NCBI GenBank assembly: GCA_937901965.1
Contig: CALGSW010000015.1
Location: forward strand, 1-64,000
Direction of reading: 5' to 3'
Source: an uncultured Bacteroidota bacterium
Lineage (GTDB): Bacteria; Bacteroidota; Bacteroidia; Bacteroidales; UBA932
Length of the DNA stretch: 64,000 bases
Position 1 is the stretch's first letter; each line of letters begins with the position of its first letter. This document shows positions 49,672 to 59,539 of this stretch, one piece after another. The notes beneath the pieces were generated by a model, which was not told where the DNA came from, ran no database searches, and saw only the letters and a program-made list of their open reading frames with translations. Both the position numbers and the translations under genes were made by a program.

Positions 49672-50637
49672 CTACTTCTGTGGCTTGGCGATGTTCTCGC
49701 GCATTTCTGTGTCGGCCTGGATGTTGCGGAATTTGTAGTAGTCCATAATGCCCATGTTGCCGGAGCGGAAGGCTTCTGCCATGGCGAGTGGGATCTGGGC
49801 TTCTGCTTCGATAACTTTTGCGCGGGCTTCCTGGGCCTTGGCTTTCATCTCTTGTTCAAGGGCTACGGCCATTGCGCGCTTCTCTTCTGCGCGGGCCTGG
49901 GCTATGTTTTTGTCTGCATTGGCCTGGTCCATCTGAAGCACGGCGCCTATGTTGCGTCCAATGTCTATATCTGCGATGTCAATGGAGAGGATCTCAAAGG
50001 CGGTGCCGGCGTCTAGACCTTTGTCAAGCACTACCTTGGAAATGGAATCCGGGTTCTCCATAACGGATTTGTGTGATTCGGCTGAACCGATGCTTGATAC
50101 AATGCCTTCGCCTACTCGGGCTAGCACGGTCTCTTCGCCTGCTCCTCCTACGAGTTGTTTGATGTTCGCTCTAACTGTGACGCGGGCTTTTGCAATAAGC
50201 TGGATTCCGTCTTTTGCAACGGCGGTAACGGGAGGGGTGTTAATCACTTTTGGGTTAACTGACATCTGTACGGCTTCAAATACATCGCGGCCTGCCAGGT
50301 CAATGGCGGCTGCCATTTTGAAGTTGAGGGGGATGTTTGCCTTGTCTGCTGAGATTAGTGCGTTAACTACGTTTGGTACGTTTCCTTTTGCAAGGAAGTG
50401 TGCCTCTAGCTCGTTTGCATTAAGTTCAAGTCCTGCTTTTGTTCCTGTTATCATTGCCATAACTATTGTTCCGGGAGGAACTTTTCTCCACCTCATCAGT
50501 ACCAGTTGAAGAAGCGAGATTCTTACTCCTGAAATAAGGGCCTGAAACCACAGGGTGATGGGAAAGAACCACAGAAGGATTGTAAGTCCCACAAGGGAGA
50601 TACCTATCCACACCAAATAGATTGTAATTTCTGTCAT
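49672..50637 (-). CDS. floA: Flotillin-like protein FloA
   Basis: A 321-residue SPFH-family protein from ATG at 50637 (an upstream in-frame ATG at 50685 would overlap the nfeD-like gene). An N-terminal membrane hairpin (about residues 5-40, SLVGLTILLWFFPITLWFQA) leads to the SPFH domain, then an Ala/Glu-rich coiled coil (ARAEEKRAMAVALEQEMKAK). It organises membrane microdomains and typically works with NfeD, which is encoded immediately upstream. Confidence 0.92.
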   Translation of the reverse strand: MTEITIYLVWIGISLVGLTILLWFFPITLWFQALISGVRISLLQLVLMRWRKVPPGTIVMAMITGTKAGLELNANELEAHFLAKGNVPNVVNALISADKANIPLNFKMAAAIDLAGRDVFEAVQMSVNPKVINTPPVTAVAKDGIQLIAKARVTVRANIKQLVGGAGEETVLARVGEGIVSSIGSAESHKSVMENPDSISKVVLDKGLDAGTAFEILSIDIADIDIGRNIGAVLQMDQANADKNIAQARAEEKRAMAVALEQEMKAKAQEARAKVIEAEAQIPLAMAEAFRSGNMGIMDYYKFRNIQADTEMRENIAKPQK

Positions 50638-50662
50638 ATTTTTTGATTTTAGTTTTTCTGGT

Positions 50663-51130
50663 TTATTTATCTGATTTTCTAACAATTATCTTGCCATCTT
50701 CAATTGAGATGACCTCTATCTTTGAGCCTGACGGTATTATACCCTCTCTGGATACTACTTCAACATCCTCTCCGGATAGTCTTGCTTTGCCTGACGGGGC
50801 GAGTCTGCTTGTTGTGACTCCCTCTACTCCGGGTATTATTCCTTTCTCTTCCGGGGCTGAGTCTACTCTGGCGCTTATCTTAGTATTAAGTGTAGCTCTT
50901 TTCCATGTTTTTGAACGGAGGATCAGCCATGTTGATATTGCTGTTGCAAGTATTATGGCTCCCAGAATTATAAGACCTGTGGTTGTGTTAAACATTGTAA
51001 ATCCCAGTATGGCAGCTCCTGCAAGTGAGAGCAGCCCAAGGATGCCTGCCACCCCGAATCCGGGTATTATCAAAACCTCAATGGCCAGAAGAATAAGACC
51101 TATTACGATAAGGGTGATTATTAGTGACAT
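50663..51130 (-). CDS. NfeD-like membrane protein
   Basis: A 155-residue protein with two to three transmembrane helices (LIITLIVIGLILLAIEVLII; LLSLAGAAILGFTMF; GLIILGAIILATAISTWLIL) and a C-terminal OB-fold domain (GVTTSRLAPSGKARL, then DGKIIVRKSD). The NPLAP-type short NfeD form pairs with FloA in membrane quality control. The gap to floA is 25 bases. Confidence 0.9.
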   Translation of the reverse strand: MSLIITLIVIGLILLAIEVLIIPGFGVAGILGLLSLAGAAILGFTMFNTTTGLIILGAIILATAISTWLILRSKTWKRATLNTKISARVDSAPEEKGIIPGVEGVTTSRLAPSGKARLSGEDVEVVSREGIIPSGSKIEVISIEDGKIIVRKSDK

Positions 51131-51131
51131 A

Positions 51132-52979
51132 TTATTTTGTTTTACCTATTTGTTCTACCGATACTCCTTGTGTGCCTGTTGTATTAAGGGTTCTCTCCAG
51201 ACTCTCGGCCTCCTCTTTTGTATTGAAAGGTCCTATAAAGTATTCTGATTTACCTGCCGCAGAGAGTCTCCTTGCCACATCTTTGTCCGTAATAGCTCTT
51301 ATGGCAGAGAGTACGGATGCGGGGAGGTCTTCAGGATAACCCGATATCTTTACATGATATGACATCTGCTCTCTTATTTTGTCCTCTTCAAGCCTGGCGT
51401 TTTTTACATTTATACTTTTGCCGTTTTTGTATGCCACTATCATTGCGCTTCTGAATCCTTTTGCCTTTACTTTTTGAAGTGCTGCCGATGCTTCGCCGTA
51501 ACGGCTGAAATTTCCTGCCGCATATAACCATTTACCTGTAGGGGTTTTTGTTTCAAATACGGGCGTTATCCCCTTGAAGGTGGCTGGTGTTGCCCTATTT
51601 GCAATAACAGCAAGCTGGATTCTGTAGACAAGTATCTCCTCCGGAGCCTCACTGAAAATTTTACTCTTCTCCTCAATTCTAAATGAGTAGTCTTCCTGTT
51701 TTTCAGGTTTAAGGAGCCTCTTAACAGTTAATTGACCCGGATTTGTTTTATTTAGTTTAAAATCGTCAAAACCTTTTTCTGCTGCTACTGATGCCTGAAT
51801 GGGCTCAACCTCTCTACGCGGAATGAGTATTCCTTTGTTGAGGAACTCCAGCTCCTTCTCCTGAACAGCCTTTCCTGCCATCTGGAGTTTCTCTCTGAGC
51901 TGTGAGACGTAAATCTCCCCGGATGTTATCTCCCTCTCCAGAGTGCTTCTGTCATCTATGTTTGATAGTGATGCGAATTTCCCTCTCAGAGCGTCCAGGG
52001 ATTTAAACGTTGAGTCTATCTGACTCTGTATCTTTCTTACCTCCTTGACCAATGACGGATAGTCTCCCGTATTTGGTTCTGAGACTTTTTCCCCCTCTGC
52101 CTCCTCCTTTTCATTAGTAAGGGCCGAGATTCTTAACGCCTCTGCCGGGTCACTTATTGAGCTTTTTATAGGATTTACCTCATACTCCAGTCTGTATATT
52201 CTTAAACTGTCTGAATTTGCAATGCTTCTGTTTGATACAAGATATGAGTAGTGTTTTGATAAATCGTTAATCAACAGATAGTCATCAGACGGGGTTGAAT
52301 ATGGAAAACCGAGGTTTTGGGGAATATCCCACCTGCCTGATTTATCGTCAAACTTACTGATGTATAGGTCAAATCCACCCACCCCGTACTGTCCGTTTGA
52401 TGCAAAGTAAAGCTCTTTTCCATCTTTAGAAATTACCGGAAGAATTTCGTCTCCTGTAGAATTGATGTGCTCTCCCAGCTGCTCGGGAGCATGCCATAAA
52501 GTGTCATTAATACGGATACTTCTGTAGATATCATAGTTTCCGCTTTTGTTTACGGCGGAGAAATACAATGTGTCCGATTCAGGATTTGTATAGACCAGAT
52601 TAAGGGGATTTGAATTTGACTTAGTATTACCAAGAATTTCAGGGAGGGGAGCCCAGATAAGTCCTTTCTGTTCAGGCAAATAGAGCATAAAATCTCTTTT
52701 AGGTACGTCTGAATGCCCTTGCGGAACCGGGTTTGCGGCAAATTCCAGCATTCCTTTTCCATTTTCACACCTTGCTATCTGAATAGTAAGGGTATTGGAA
52801 AATTTCTCATCGGTTGAGCTCTCCAGTAAAGATTTGTAAATCTCTGAAGCTGCTTCAAAGTTGAAACCTCTTCTGAGCCTCTCTGCTCTTTCGTACTCAG
52901 AAGATGATGTCTGTCCCTGTGAGCATGCAAAGCCACTTGCCAGCATGCAGATGGTAAGCAGGAAGTAAGACTTGTTCAT
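51132..52979 (-). CDS. TPR/PD40/SPOR envelope protein
   Basis: A 615-residue exported protein. The N-terminal signal (LLTICMLASGFACSQGQ) may be lipoprotein-type, with Cys19. A TPR-like segment (EYERAERLRRGFNFEAASEI), a beta-propeller of PD40 repeats (YFSAVNKSGNYDIYRS; LYFASNGQYGVGGFDLYISK), a coiled coil (about 290-390) and C-terminal SPOR domains (VYRIQLAVIA...; FIGPFNTKEEAESLE) follow. SPOR domains bind peptidoglycan at division sites. It is first in the operon with nfeD and floA, one base upstream of nfeD. Confidence 0.82.
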   Translation of the reverse strand: MNKSYFLLTICMLASGFACSQGQTSSSEYERAERLRRGFNFEAASEIYKSLLESSTDEKFSNTLTIQIARCENGKGMLEFAANPVPQGHSDVPKRDFMLYLPEQKGLIWAPLPEILGNTKSNSNPLNLVYTNPESDTLYFSAVNKSGNYDIYRSIRINDTLWHAPEQLGEHINSTGDEILPVISKDGKELYFASNGQYGVGGFDLYISKFDDKSGRWDIPQNLGFPYSTPSDDYLLINDLSKHYSYLVSNRSIANSDSLRIYRLEYEVNPIKSSISDPAEALRISALTNEKEEAEGEKVSEPNTGDYPSLVKEVRKIQSQIDSTFKSLDALRGKFASLSNIDDRSTLEREITSGEIYVSQLREKLQMAGKAVQEKELEFLNKGILIPRREVEPIQASVAAEKGFDDFKLNKTNPGQLTVKRLLKPEKQEDYSFRIEEKSKIFSEAPEEILVYRIQLAVIANRATPATFKGITPVFETKTPTGKWLYAAGNFSRYGEASAALQKVKAKGFRSAMIVAYKNGKSINVKNARLEEDKIREQMSYHVKISGYPEDLPASVLSAIRAITDKDVARRLSAAGKSEYFIGPFNTKEEAESLERTLNTTGTQGVSVEQIGKTK

Positions 52980-53095
52980 AAGTGATTGAATGAATAGTGA
53001 ACAACAAAATTACGAAATTCTTCATATATTGTGAAAAAATACTACTTTTGTAGGCTAATTTTAGAAGGATTGTATTAAATTAAAACAGATATTCC

Positions 53096-56000
53096 ATGCA
53101 AAGTAAAGGTGCCATTAAATTAGTGGCAATTTTGATCGCCCTGGCTTGTATTTATCAACTGTCATTCACATGGGCAACAAGGAATCAGGAGAAGAAGGCA
53201 AAAGTCTATGCAGCAGCTGCTGTTGAAGCAGAGAAGGTTTCTCCTGCATTTGCTCTGGTTCCTGAATTGGAGAAGTCATTTTATCTTGATTCTCTTAATC
53301 TTGCAAAAGAGAGATTTTATCTTGACTCAATCACTGCTGAAAAGGTATTTCTCGGATTTACCTACAAACAGATAAAGGAGAAGGAGATAAATCTTGGTCT
53401 TGACCTTAGGGGTGGTATGAACGTAATGCTGGAGGTGAAGGTTTATGACCTTGTAAATGCGCTTTCCGGTTACAACAAGGACCCTCTCTTTGCTCAGGCT
53501 ATGAATCAGGCTCAGGCTAACATGGCAAATTCACGTACAGACTTTATCACCCTGTTTGCACAGGAGTGGGATAAGGTTGCCCCGGGAAAAAGACTGTCGT
53601 CAATTTTCGGGACATACGAAATGAAGGACAGGATTACAGCCGAGAGTACCAATGCAGAGGTTATTGATGTAATCAGAGAGGAGGCAGAGAGTGCAATCTC
53701 AAACTCTTTCAACGTTCTCAGAAATCGTATTGACAGATTCGGTGTAACTCAGCCAAATATCCAGAAACTTGGAAACTCGGGAAGAATACTTGTTGAGTTA
53801 CCGGGTGTAAAGGATCCTGAACGTGTAAGAAAGCTGCTTCAGGGTACAGCTTCGCTGGAGTTCTGGGAGACATATGAAAATAAAGAGATTTATCAGTACC
53901 TGGCCGAAGCCGACAACGCCATTAAGAATTTGATGGATGAAACTTCGGTTATGCCTGCTGTTTCCGAATCTGCTATTGCAAAGGATACTACAGCAACAGC
54001 CGTTAGTGATTCTGCAAAAGTTGCTCAGGAGCTTTTAGCCGGCATTACCACTGACTCTCTGTCAATGGATGAGGCTGCAATTGCAAAGCAAAACCCTCTG
54101 TTCTATCTCCTCAACCCTAATGTAGCTCAGGGTCAGCTTATGCAGGGTGCATGTATAGGACGTGCTCACTACAGAGATACAGCAAAGATTGGCTCATGGC
54201 TGAGACTGCCTCAGATTCAGGCAATATTCCCTGCAGACATGAAGCCTATGTGGTCAGTTAAGGCTATTGATCAATCTAATACAATATTTGAACTGGTCGC
54301 TATTAAAGCTAATACAAGAGATGGCAGAGCTCCTCTTGACGGAGGTGTTATTACTGATGCACGCCGTGCTTTTGGGAACAACAGTGCTGTTCCTGAAGTA
54401 AGCATGACAATGAATGCAGAGGGGGCCAGAGTTTGGGCAACTATGACTGCAAACAATGTTGGTCGTCAGATTGCAATTGTACTGGACGGAATGGTTTACT
54501 CTTATCCGGTTGTAAATGGTGAGATACCTGGAGGCCAATCAAGCATTAGCGGAAACTTTACTATTGAGGAGGCAGATGACCTTGCAAACGTTCTTAAGTC
54601 AGGTAAGCTTCCTGCTCCTGCAAAAATAGTTCAGGATACTGTAGTTGGTCCGTCTTTAGGTAGTGAATCCATCAATGCTGGTCTAATATCGTTTGTTATA
54701 GCATTCTTACTGGTTCTGCTGTACATGATTCTGTTCTATAACGGAGCCGGTATGGTGGCAAATATCGCACTCTTGTCAAACGTGCTATTCCTGTTTGGTG
54801 CCCTTACATCATTCGGTGCTGTTCTTACACTTCCGGGTATTGCGGGTATTGTGCTTACTCTGGGTATGGCGGTAGATGCCAACGTTATTATATATGAGCG
54901 TATCAAAGAGGAGCTCAGGGCAGGAAAAGGTCTCGGGCTAGCTATAGCAGACGGATATAAAAACGCATACTCTGCGATTATTGACGGTAACCTTACAACC
55001 ATTATTACAGGTATTGTACTAGCGGTATTTGGCTCCGGTCCGGTTCAGGGTTTTGCCACAACTCTGGTAATAGGTATTATTACCTCTCTTATCACCTCAA
55101 TATTTGTCTCAAGACTTATTTTTGAATGGAGACTTAAGAGGAAGAAAAATATCACTTTTGATAACAAGTACACCAGGAACATTCTTCAGAATACAAAAGT
55201 TGACTTTGTCTCTCTGAGGAAGTATGCATACATATTCTCGGTTTCAGCCATGATCATTGGTGGCGGGTTCATTGTAGTAAAAGGATTTAGCTATGGTGTA
55301 GACTTTACCGGTGGTCGTACATATGTTGTGAGATTTGATAAAGAGGTCTCAACAGAAGATGTAAGGTCTGCGGTTCTTGCTGAATTCCAGGAGGGTATAG
55401 AGGTTAAGCAGTTTGGTGGTGCAAATCAGATGAAGATCACAACCAAGTTCATGATTGAAAATGATAATCCTGAAACGGACAAACTGGTTGATGAAAAACT
55501 TTATAATGCATTAAACGGCCTTTATGCAGCAGCAATAAGCTATGAAGAATTTACGTCAACTACAGACAATCCAAATGGTATTATTCAATCTGAAAAGGTA
55601 GGACCTACTATCGCCGATGATATTAAGAGAGATGCGATGATTGCGATTGCGTTTGCTCTTTTGGCCATATTCCTCTATATAGCAGCGAGGTTCAGGAACT
55701 GGAGCTGGGGTTCAGGCGGTGTTATTGCGCTTGCGCACGATGCTGTATTCACTATGGGATTCTTCTCAATCTTCACAGGGATACTTCCATTCAGCCTTGA
55801 TGTAGACCAGACCTTTATAGCAGCGATTCTTACAATTATAGGTTACTCTATCAATGATACAGTGATTATTTTTGACAGAATCCGTGAATACAGGACCCTG
55901 TATCCTAAGAGGGATCTGAAAACAAATATAAATGAAGCCTTGAACAGTACTCTTGCCAGAACAATGAACACAGCGGGTACCACCCTTGTAGTTATGATTG

Positions 56001-56164
56001 CAATTGCGATTTTTGGAGGAGAGGTAATCAGAGGATTCTCTGTAGCTCTTATCATTGGTATTGTAATTGGTACTTACTCTTCAATCTTTATTGCGGCCCC
56101 AGTTGTTTATGATATCGTAAACAAAAGAGAGGCTAGGGCAAAAGCTAAAGAGCTAAAAAAATAG
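53096..56164 (+). CDS. secDF: Fused protein translocase subunits SecD-SecF
   Basis: A 1022-residue fusion of SecD (about 1-640) and SecF (about 700-1022), the usual form in Bacteroidetes. The SecD motif GLDLRGGMNVMLEV, the periplasmic domain and the RND-type membrane block (GIAGIVLTLGMAVDANVIIY) are present, followed by SecF motifs (SYGVDFTGGRTYVV; LTIIGYSINDTVIIFDRIRE). It uses the proton gradient to pull proteins through SecYEG. A -7 element TACTTTTG lies at 53043-53050. A terminator follows the gene. Confidence 0.97.
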   Translation: MQSKGAIKLVAILIALACIYQLSFTWATRNQEKKAKVYAAAAVEAEKVSPAFALVPELEKSFYLDSLNLAKERFYLDSITAEKVFLGFTYKQIKEKEINLGLDLRGGMNVMLEVKVYDLVNALSGYNKDPLFAQAMNQAQANMANSRTDFITLFAQEWDKVAPGKRLSSIFGTYEMKDRITAESTNAEVIDVIREEAESAISNSFNVLRNRIDRFGVTQPNIQKLGNSGRILVELPGVKDPERVRKLLQGTASLEFWETYENKEIYQYLAEADNAIKNLMDETSVMPAVSESAIAKDTTATAVSDSAKVAQELLAGITTDSLSMDEAAIAKQNPLFYLLNPNVAQGQLMQGACIGRAHYRDTAKIGSWLRLPQIQAIFPADMKPMWSVKAIDQSNTIFELVAIKANTRDGRAPLDGGVITDARRAFGNNSAVPEVSMTMNAEGARVWATMTANNVGRQIAIVLDGMVYSYPVVNGEIPGGQSSISGNFTIEEADDLANVLKSGKLPAPAKIVQDTVVGPSLGSESINAGLISFVIAFLLVLLYMILFYNGAGMVANIALLSNVLFLFGALTSFGAVLTLPGIAGIVLTLGMAVDANVIIYERIKEELRAGKGLGLAIADGYKNAYSAIIDGNLTTIITGIVLAVFGSGPVQGFATTLVIGIITSLITSIFVSRLIFEWRLKRKKNITFDNKYTRNILQNTKVDFVSLRKYAYIFSVSAMIIGGGFIVVKGFSYGVDFTGGRTYVVRFDKEVSTEDVRSAVLAEFQEGIEVKQFGGANQMKITTKFMIENDNPETDKLVDEKLYNALNGLYAAAISYEEFTSTTDNPNGIIQSEKVGPTIADDIKRDAMIAIAFALLAIFLYIAARFRNWSWGSGGVIALAHDAVFTMGFFSIFTGILPFSLDVDQTFIAAILTIIGYSINDTVIIFDRIREYRTLYPKRDLKTNINEALNSTLARTMNTAGTTLVVMIAIAIFGGEVIRGFSVALIIGIVIGTYSSIFIAAPVVYDIVNKREARAKAKELKK

Positions 56165-56182
56165 TATCTTATAAGGTATTTA

Positions 56183-56219
56183 AATAAGCCGGCAGGAGTC
56201 TCCTGCCGGCTTATTTTTT
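56183..56219 (+). terminator. Terminator after secDF
   Basis: A perfect 15-bp stem, AATAAGCCGGCAGGA (56183-56197) with TCCTGCCGGCTTATT (56201-56215), loop GTC, followed by TTTT. One of the strongest hairpins in the window. Confidence 0.92.
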
Positions 56220-56231
56220 GTTAATATTTTA

Positions 56232-56263
56232 TTTGGTTTTACACCAATTTATTACAAACTTTG
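56232..56263 (+). promoter_or_regulatory. Likely tnaA promoter
   Basis: TTTG (56232-56235), 20 bases, AAACTTTG (56256-56263): seven of eight bases of the -7 consensus at correct spacing. The leader to the ATG at 56301 is about 30 bases, too short for a TnaC-type attenuator. Confidence 0.6.
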
Positions 56264-56300
56264 TATAAATCAATTAATAATTATAATCAAAACGGCCATT

Positions 56301-57680
56301 ATGGAACTTCCATTTGCAGAATCCTATAAGATTAAGATGGTGGAGACCATCAGAAAAAGTACAAGAGCGGAGAGAGAGACCTGGATGAGAGAGGCAAACT
56401 ATAATTTATTCAATCTTAAAAGCGACTATGTATTTATTGATCTGCTTACAGATTCGGGTACAGGTGCAATGAGCGATAAACAGTGGTCTGCCATGATGGA
56501 GGGTGATGAGAGTTACGCCGGAGCGCGTTCATATTTCAATTTAAAGGAGAGTATAAGCAATATTACCGGATTCCCATACTTCCTGCCTACCCATCAGGGA
56601 AGAGCTGCTGAAAATGTCCTTTTCTCATCAATAGTTAAGGCAGATGATATACTACCAGGCAACTCACACTTTGATACAACAAAGGGACATATTGAATTCA
56701 GAAGAGCACATGCTATTGACTGTACAATTGACGGCGCAAAAGACACAACACTTGAGTTACCGTTCAAAGGGAATATGGATCTTGGAAAACTTGAAGATGT
56801 ACTTAAGAGATATCCTAAAGAGAAGATTCCTTGTATTGTTTTGACTATAACAAATAATACAGCGGGAGGACAGCCCGTTTCAATGGAGAATATTAAGGGG
56901 ACAGCAGCTCTGGCAAAGAGTTACGGAGTTAAGCTGCTCTTTGACTCAGCCCGTTTTGCTGAAAATGCCTATTTCATTAAAACCCGTGAAAAGGGTTATG
57001 AAAATAAGAGCATAAAGGAGATATGCAACGAAATGTTCAGTTATGCAGATTTCATGACAATGTCGTCAAAAAAGGATGCCATAGTGAATATGGGTGGATT
57101 TGTTGCATTCAGACATGAAGAGGACTGGCGTGCTTGTCAGATGTACACTATAATGTATGAGGGATTTATTACTTACGGCGGTATGTCCGGCAGAGATATG
57201 AACGCTTTGGCTCAAGGCCTCAGAGAGGGTACAGACTTTGAATATCTTGAAACAAGGATAAAACAGATAGAGTACCTTGGGAAGAGACTTGACGAATTTG
57301 GAATCCCTTATCAGAGACCTGCAGGCGGTCACGCAATTTTTGTGGATGCAAAGAAAGTGCTCACCCGTGTGCCTAAAGAGGAATTTATTGCTCAGACTCT
57401 AGGAATTGAACTCTATCTTGAGGCCGGAATCAGAGGAGTTGAGATAGGAGCACTGCTTGCAGACAGAGACCCTGAAACAAGAGAGAACAGATATCCTGAA
57501 CTGGAACTGCTCCGCCTTGCAATTCCCAGAAGGGTATATACAAATAACCACATGGACTATATTGCTGTCGCTCTCAAGAACGTTTTTGACAGAAGGGAGA
57601 GTATAACCAGAGGCTATGTTATTAAGAAAGAGCTGCCTATAATGAGGCATTTCACAATAGAGCTGGAAAAGGCAAAATAG
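56301..57680 (+). CDS. tnaA: Tryptophanase
   Basis: A 459-residue PLP enzyme splitting tryptophan into indole, pyruvate and ammonia. The PLP lysine is in MTMSSKKDAIVNMGGF; DSARFAENAYFIK and GGHAIFVDA are conserved. Features favouring tryptophanase over tyrosine phenol-lyase are HFDTTKGHIEF, the SARF (not ATRC) sequence and GIRGVEIGALLADRDPET. Many gut Bacteroidales make indole this way. No permease is linked. It is followed by glmS after 14 bases. Confidence 0.9.
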   Translation: MELPFAESYKIKMVETIRKSTRAERETWMREANYNLFNLKSDYVFIDLLTDSGTGAMSDKQWSAMMEGDESYAGARSYFNLKESISNITGFPYFLPTHQGRAAENVLFSSIVKADDILPGNSHFDTTKGHIEFRRAHAIDCTIDGAKDTTLELPFKGNMDLGKLEDVLKRYPKEKIPCIVLTITNNTAGGQPVSMENIKGTAALAKSYGVKLLFDSARFAENAYFIKTREKGYENKSIKEICNEMFSYADFMTMSSKKDAIVNMGGFVAFRHEEDWRACQMYTIMYEGFITYGGMSGRDMNALAQGLREGTDFEYLETRIKQIEYLGKRLDEFGIPYQRPAGGHAIFVDAKKVLTRVPKEEFIAQTLGIELYLEAGIRGVEIGALLADRDPETRENRYPELELLRLAIPRRVYTNNHMDYIAVALKNVFDRRESITRGYVIKKELPIMRHFTIELEKAK

Positions 57681-57694
57681 CATAAATCACATAT

Positions 57695-59539
57695 ATGTGC
57701 GGCATAGTTGGTTATATCGGTGACAGGGATGCATATCCCATTCTCATTAAAGGACTTCACAGACTTGAATACCGTGGATATGACAGTGCAGGTGTTGCAC
57801 TGCTTGGACGCAGTGGGAATCTTAATATCTATAAGACTAAAGGAAAGGTAAAGGAGTTAGAGGAGTTCTCTGAACAAAAGGATATTTCCGGGAATATAGG
57901 TATTGCACACACCAGATGGGCTACTCACGGGGAGCCAAATCAAACCAACGCACACCCACACTTTTCTATGGACGAGAGTATTGCTCTTATTCACAATGGA
58001 ATTATTGAAAATTACGCAGTTTTAAAAGAGACCCTTATTCAAAAGGGTATGATATTCAGAACAAATACTGATACAGAGGTTATTGTTCATCTTATTGATT
58101 TTATAAGAAGGGAAGAGAAAACGACACTTTTCAGGGCTGTTCAGCTGGCTCTGCAGCAGCTTATAGGAGCATTTGCAATTGCAGTTATTGAAAAGAGTAA
58201 TGCCAATACAATTATTGCTGCCAGAAAGAGTAGTCCCCTGGTAATAGGAATTGGAGATAATGAGTTTTTCCTGGCTTCTGATGCAACTCCCATTGTAGAG
58301 TACACTAAAGATGTAGTGTATCTTAATGACAATGAGATTGCCCTGATGGAAAGAGGCAAAGAGTTAAAGGTTGTTGATTTGATGAATGCGGAGAAAAGTC
58401 ACATAATCCAGCATCTTGAGCTCACTATAAGTCAATTGGAGAAGGGAGATTTTGAGCACTTTATGCTCAAGGAGATTTTTGAACAGCCCAAAACTCTCAG
58501 AGATTGCATGAAGGGGAGGATTAATGTTGAAGATAACAATATTGCTCTCTCCGGAGTTATTGATAACAGGGAGAAATTCCTTAATGCAAGAAGAATTATA
58601 ATAGTTGCTTGCGGTACATCGTGGCATGCAGGATTGATAGGAGAGCATCTTATTGAGAACCTTTGCCGGATACCGGTGGAGGTTGAGTATGCATCAGAGT
58701 TTCGCTACAGGAATCCTATAATTTACAAAGACGATATTGTTATTGCCATCTCACAGTCCGGCGAGACTGCAGACACCCTTGCTGCGGTTGAGATCTCCAG
58801 GTCACAGGGAGCATTTATATACGGAATATGCAATGCGGTGGGCTCTTCTATACCAAGAAATACCCACTCAGGTTCCTATATTCACGTGGGGCCGGAAATT
58901 GGCGTTGCCTCTACTAAAGCTTTTACCGGTCAGGTGACGGTTCTTGCAATGCTTGCTCTGAATATTGCAAAAGTAAGAGGAACTATAAGTCAGGAGAGTC
59001 TGGAGCATTTTGTATCAGAGATAAGGCTTATACCTGATAAAATTGAGAGAATACTGGAGAAGAGTGATAGAATAAAGAAGTTTTCCAGAATCTTTACTTA
59101 CGCAAAAAACTTTATTTACCTGGGAAGGGGATTCAGCTATCCTGCAGCATTGGAGGGTGCTCTGAAACTAAAAGAGATCTCATATATTCACGCTGAGGGA
59201 TATCCTGCGGCAGAGATGAAGCATGGGCCCATTGCCTTGATTGACTCTGAGATGCCTGTGGTTGTAATTGCAACTAAAAACAACCTTTATGAAAAGGTTG
59301 TTAGCAACATCCAGGAGATTAAAGCAAGAAAAGGCAGAATTATAGCTGTTGTTACTGAAGGTGATGATATTGTAAGTAATATGGCTGATTATTGTATAGA
59401 GGTTCCCGAGACGCATGAAGCTCTGGATCCTTTACTAACAGTAATCCCTCTGCAGCTGCTTGCCTATCACATAGCAGTTACAAAGGGACGAGATGTTGAC
59501 CAGCCAAGAAATCTGGCTAAATCTGTTACTGTCGAGTAG
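57695..59539 (+). CDS. glmS: Glutamine--fructose-6-phosphate aminotransferase
   Basis: A 614-residue enzyme making glucosamine-6-phosphate for peptidoglycan and LPS. The N-terminal nucleophile Cys2 follows Met in MCGIVGYIGDRDAY; THRWATHGEP-type residues (HTRWATHGEPNQTNAH) belong to the glutaminase. Two SIS domains follow (ISQSGETADTLAAVE; KHGPIALID), ending in DQPRNLAKSVTVE. No ribozyme-like leader is possible in the 14-base gap to tnaA. Its end overlaps the convergent rnr stop by 14 bases. Confidence 0.97.
   Translation: MCGIVGYIGDRDAYPILIKGLHRLEYRGYDSAGVALLGRSGNLNIYKTKGKVKELEEFSEQKDISGNIGIAHTRWATHGEPNQTNAHPHFSMDESIALIHNGIIENYAVLKETLIQKGMIFRTNTDTEVIVHLIDFIRREEKTTLFRAVQLALQQLIGAFAIAVIEKSNANTIIAARKSSPLVIGIGDNEFFLASDATPIVEYTKDVVYLNDNEIALMERGKELKVVDLMNAEKSHIIQHLELTISQLEKGDFEHFMLKEIFEQPKTLRDCMKGRINVEDNNIALSGVIDNREKFLNARRIIIVACGTSWHAGLIGEHLIENLCRIPVEVEYASEFRYRNPIIYKDDIVIAISQSGETADTLAAVEISRSQGAFIYGICNAVGSSIPRNTHSGSYIHVGPEIGVASTKAFTGQVTVLAMLALNIAKVRGTISQESLEHFVSEIRLIPDKIERILEKSDRIKKFSRIFTYAKNFIYLGRGFSYPAALEGALKLKEISYIHAEGYPAAEMKHGPIALIDSEMPVVVIATKNNLYEKVVSNIQEIKARKGRIIAVVTEGDDIVSNMADYCIEVPETHEALDPLLTVIPLQLLAYHIAVTKGRDVDQPRNLAKSVTVE

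Noticed and set aside
56301..57680. Tyrosine phenol-lyase instead of tryptophanase
   Set aside because: The DTT-GH, DSARF and GVEIGALLADRDPET segments follow the tryptophanase pattern and not the tyrosine phenol-lyase one.
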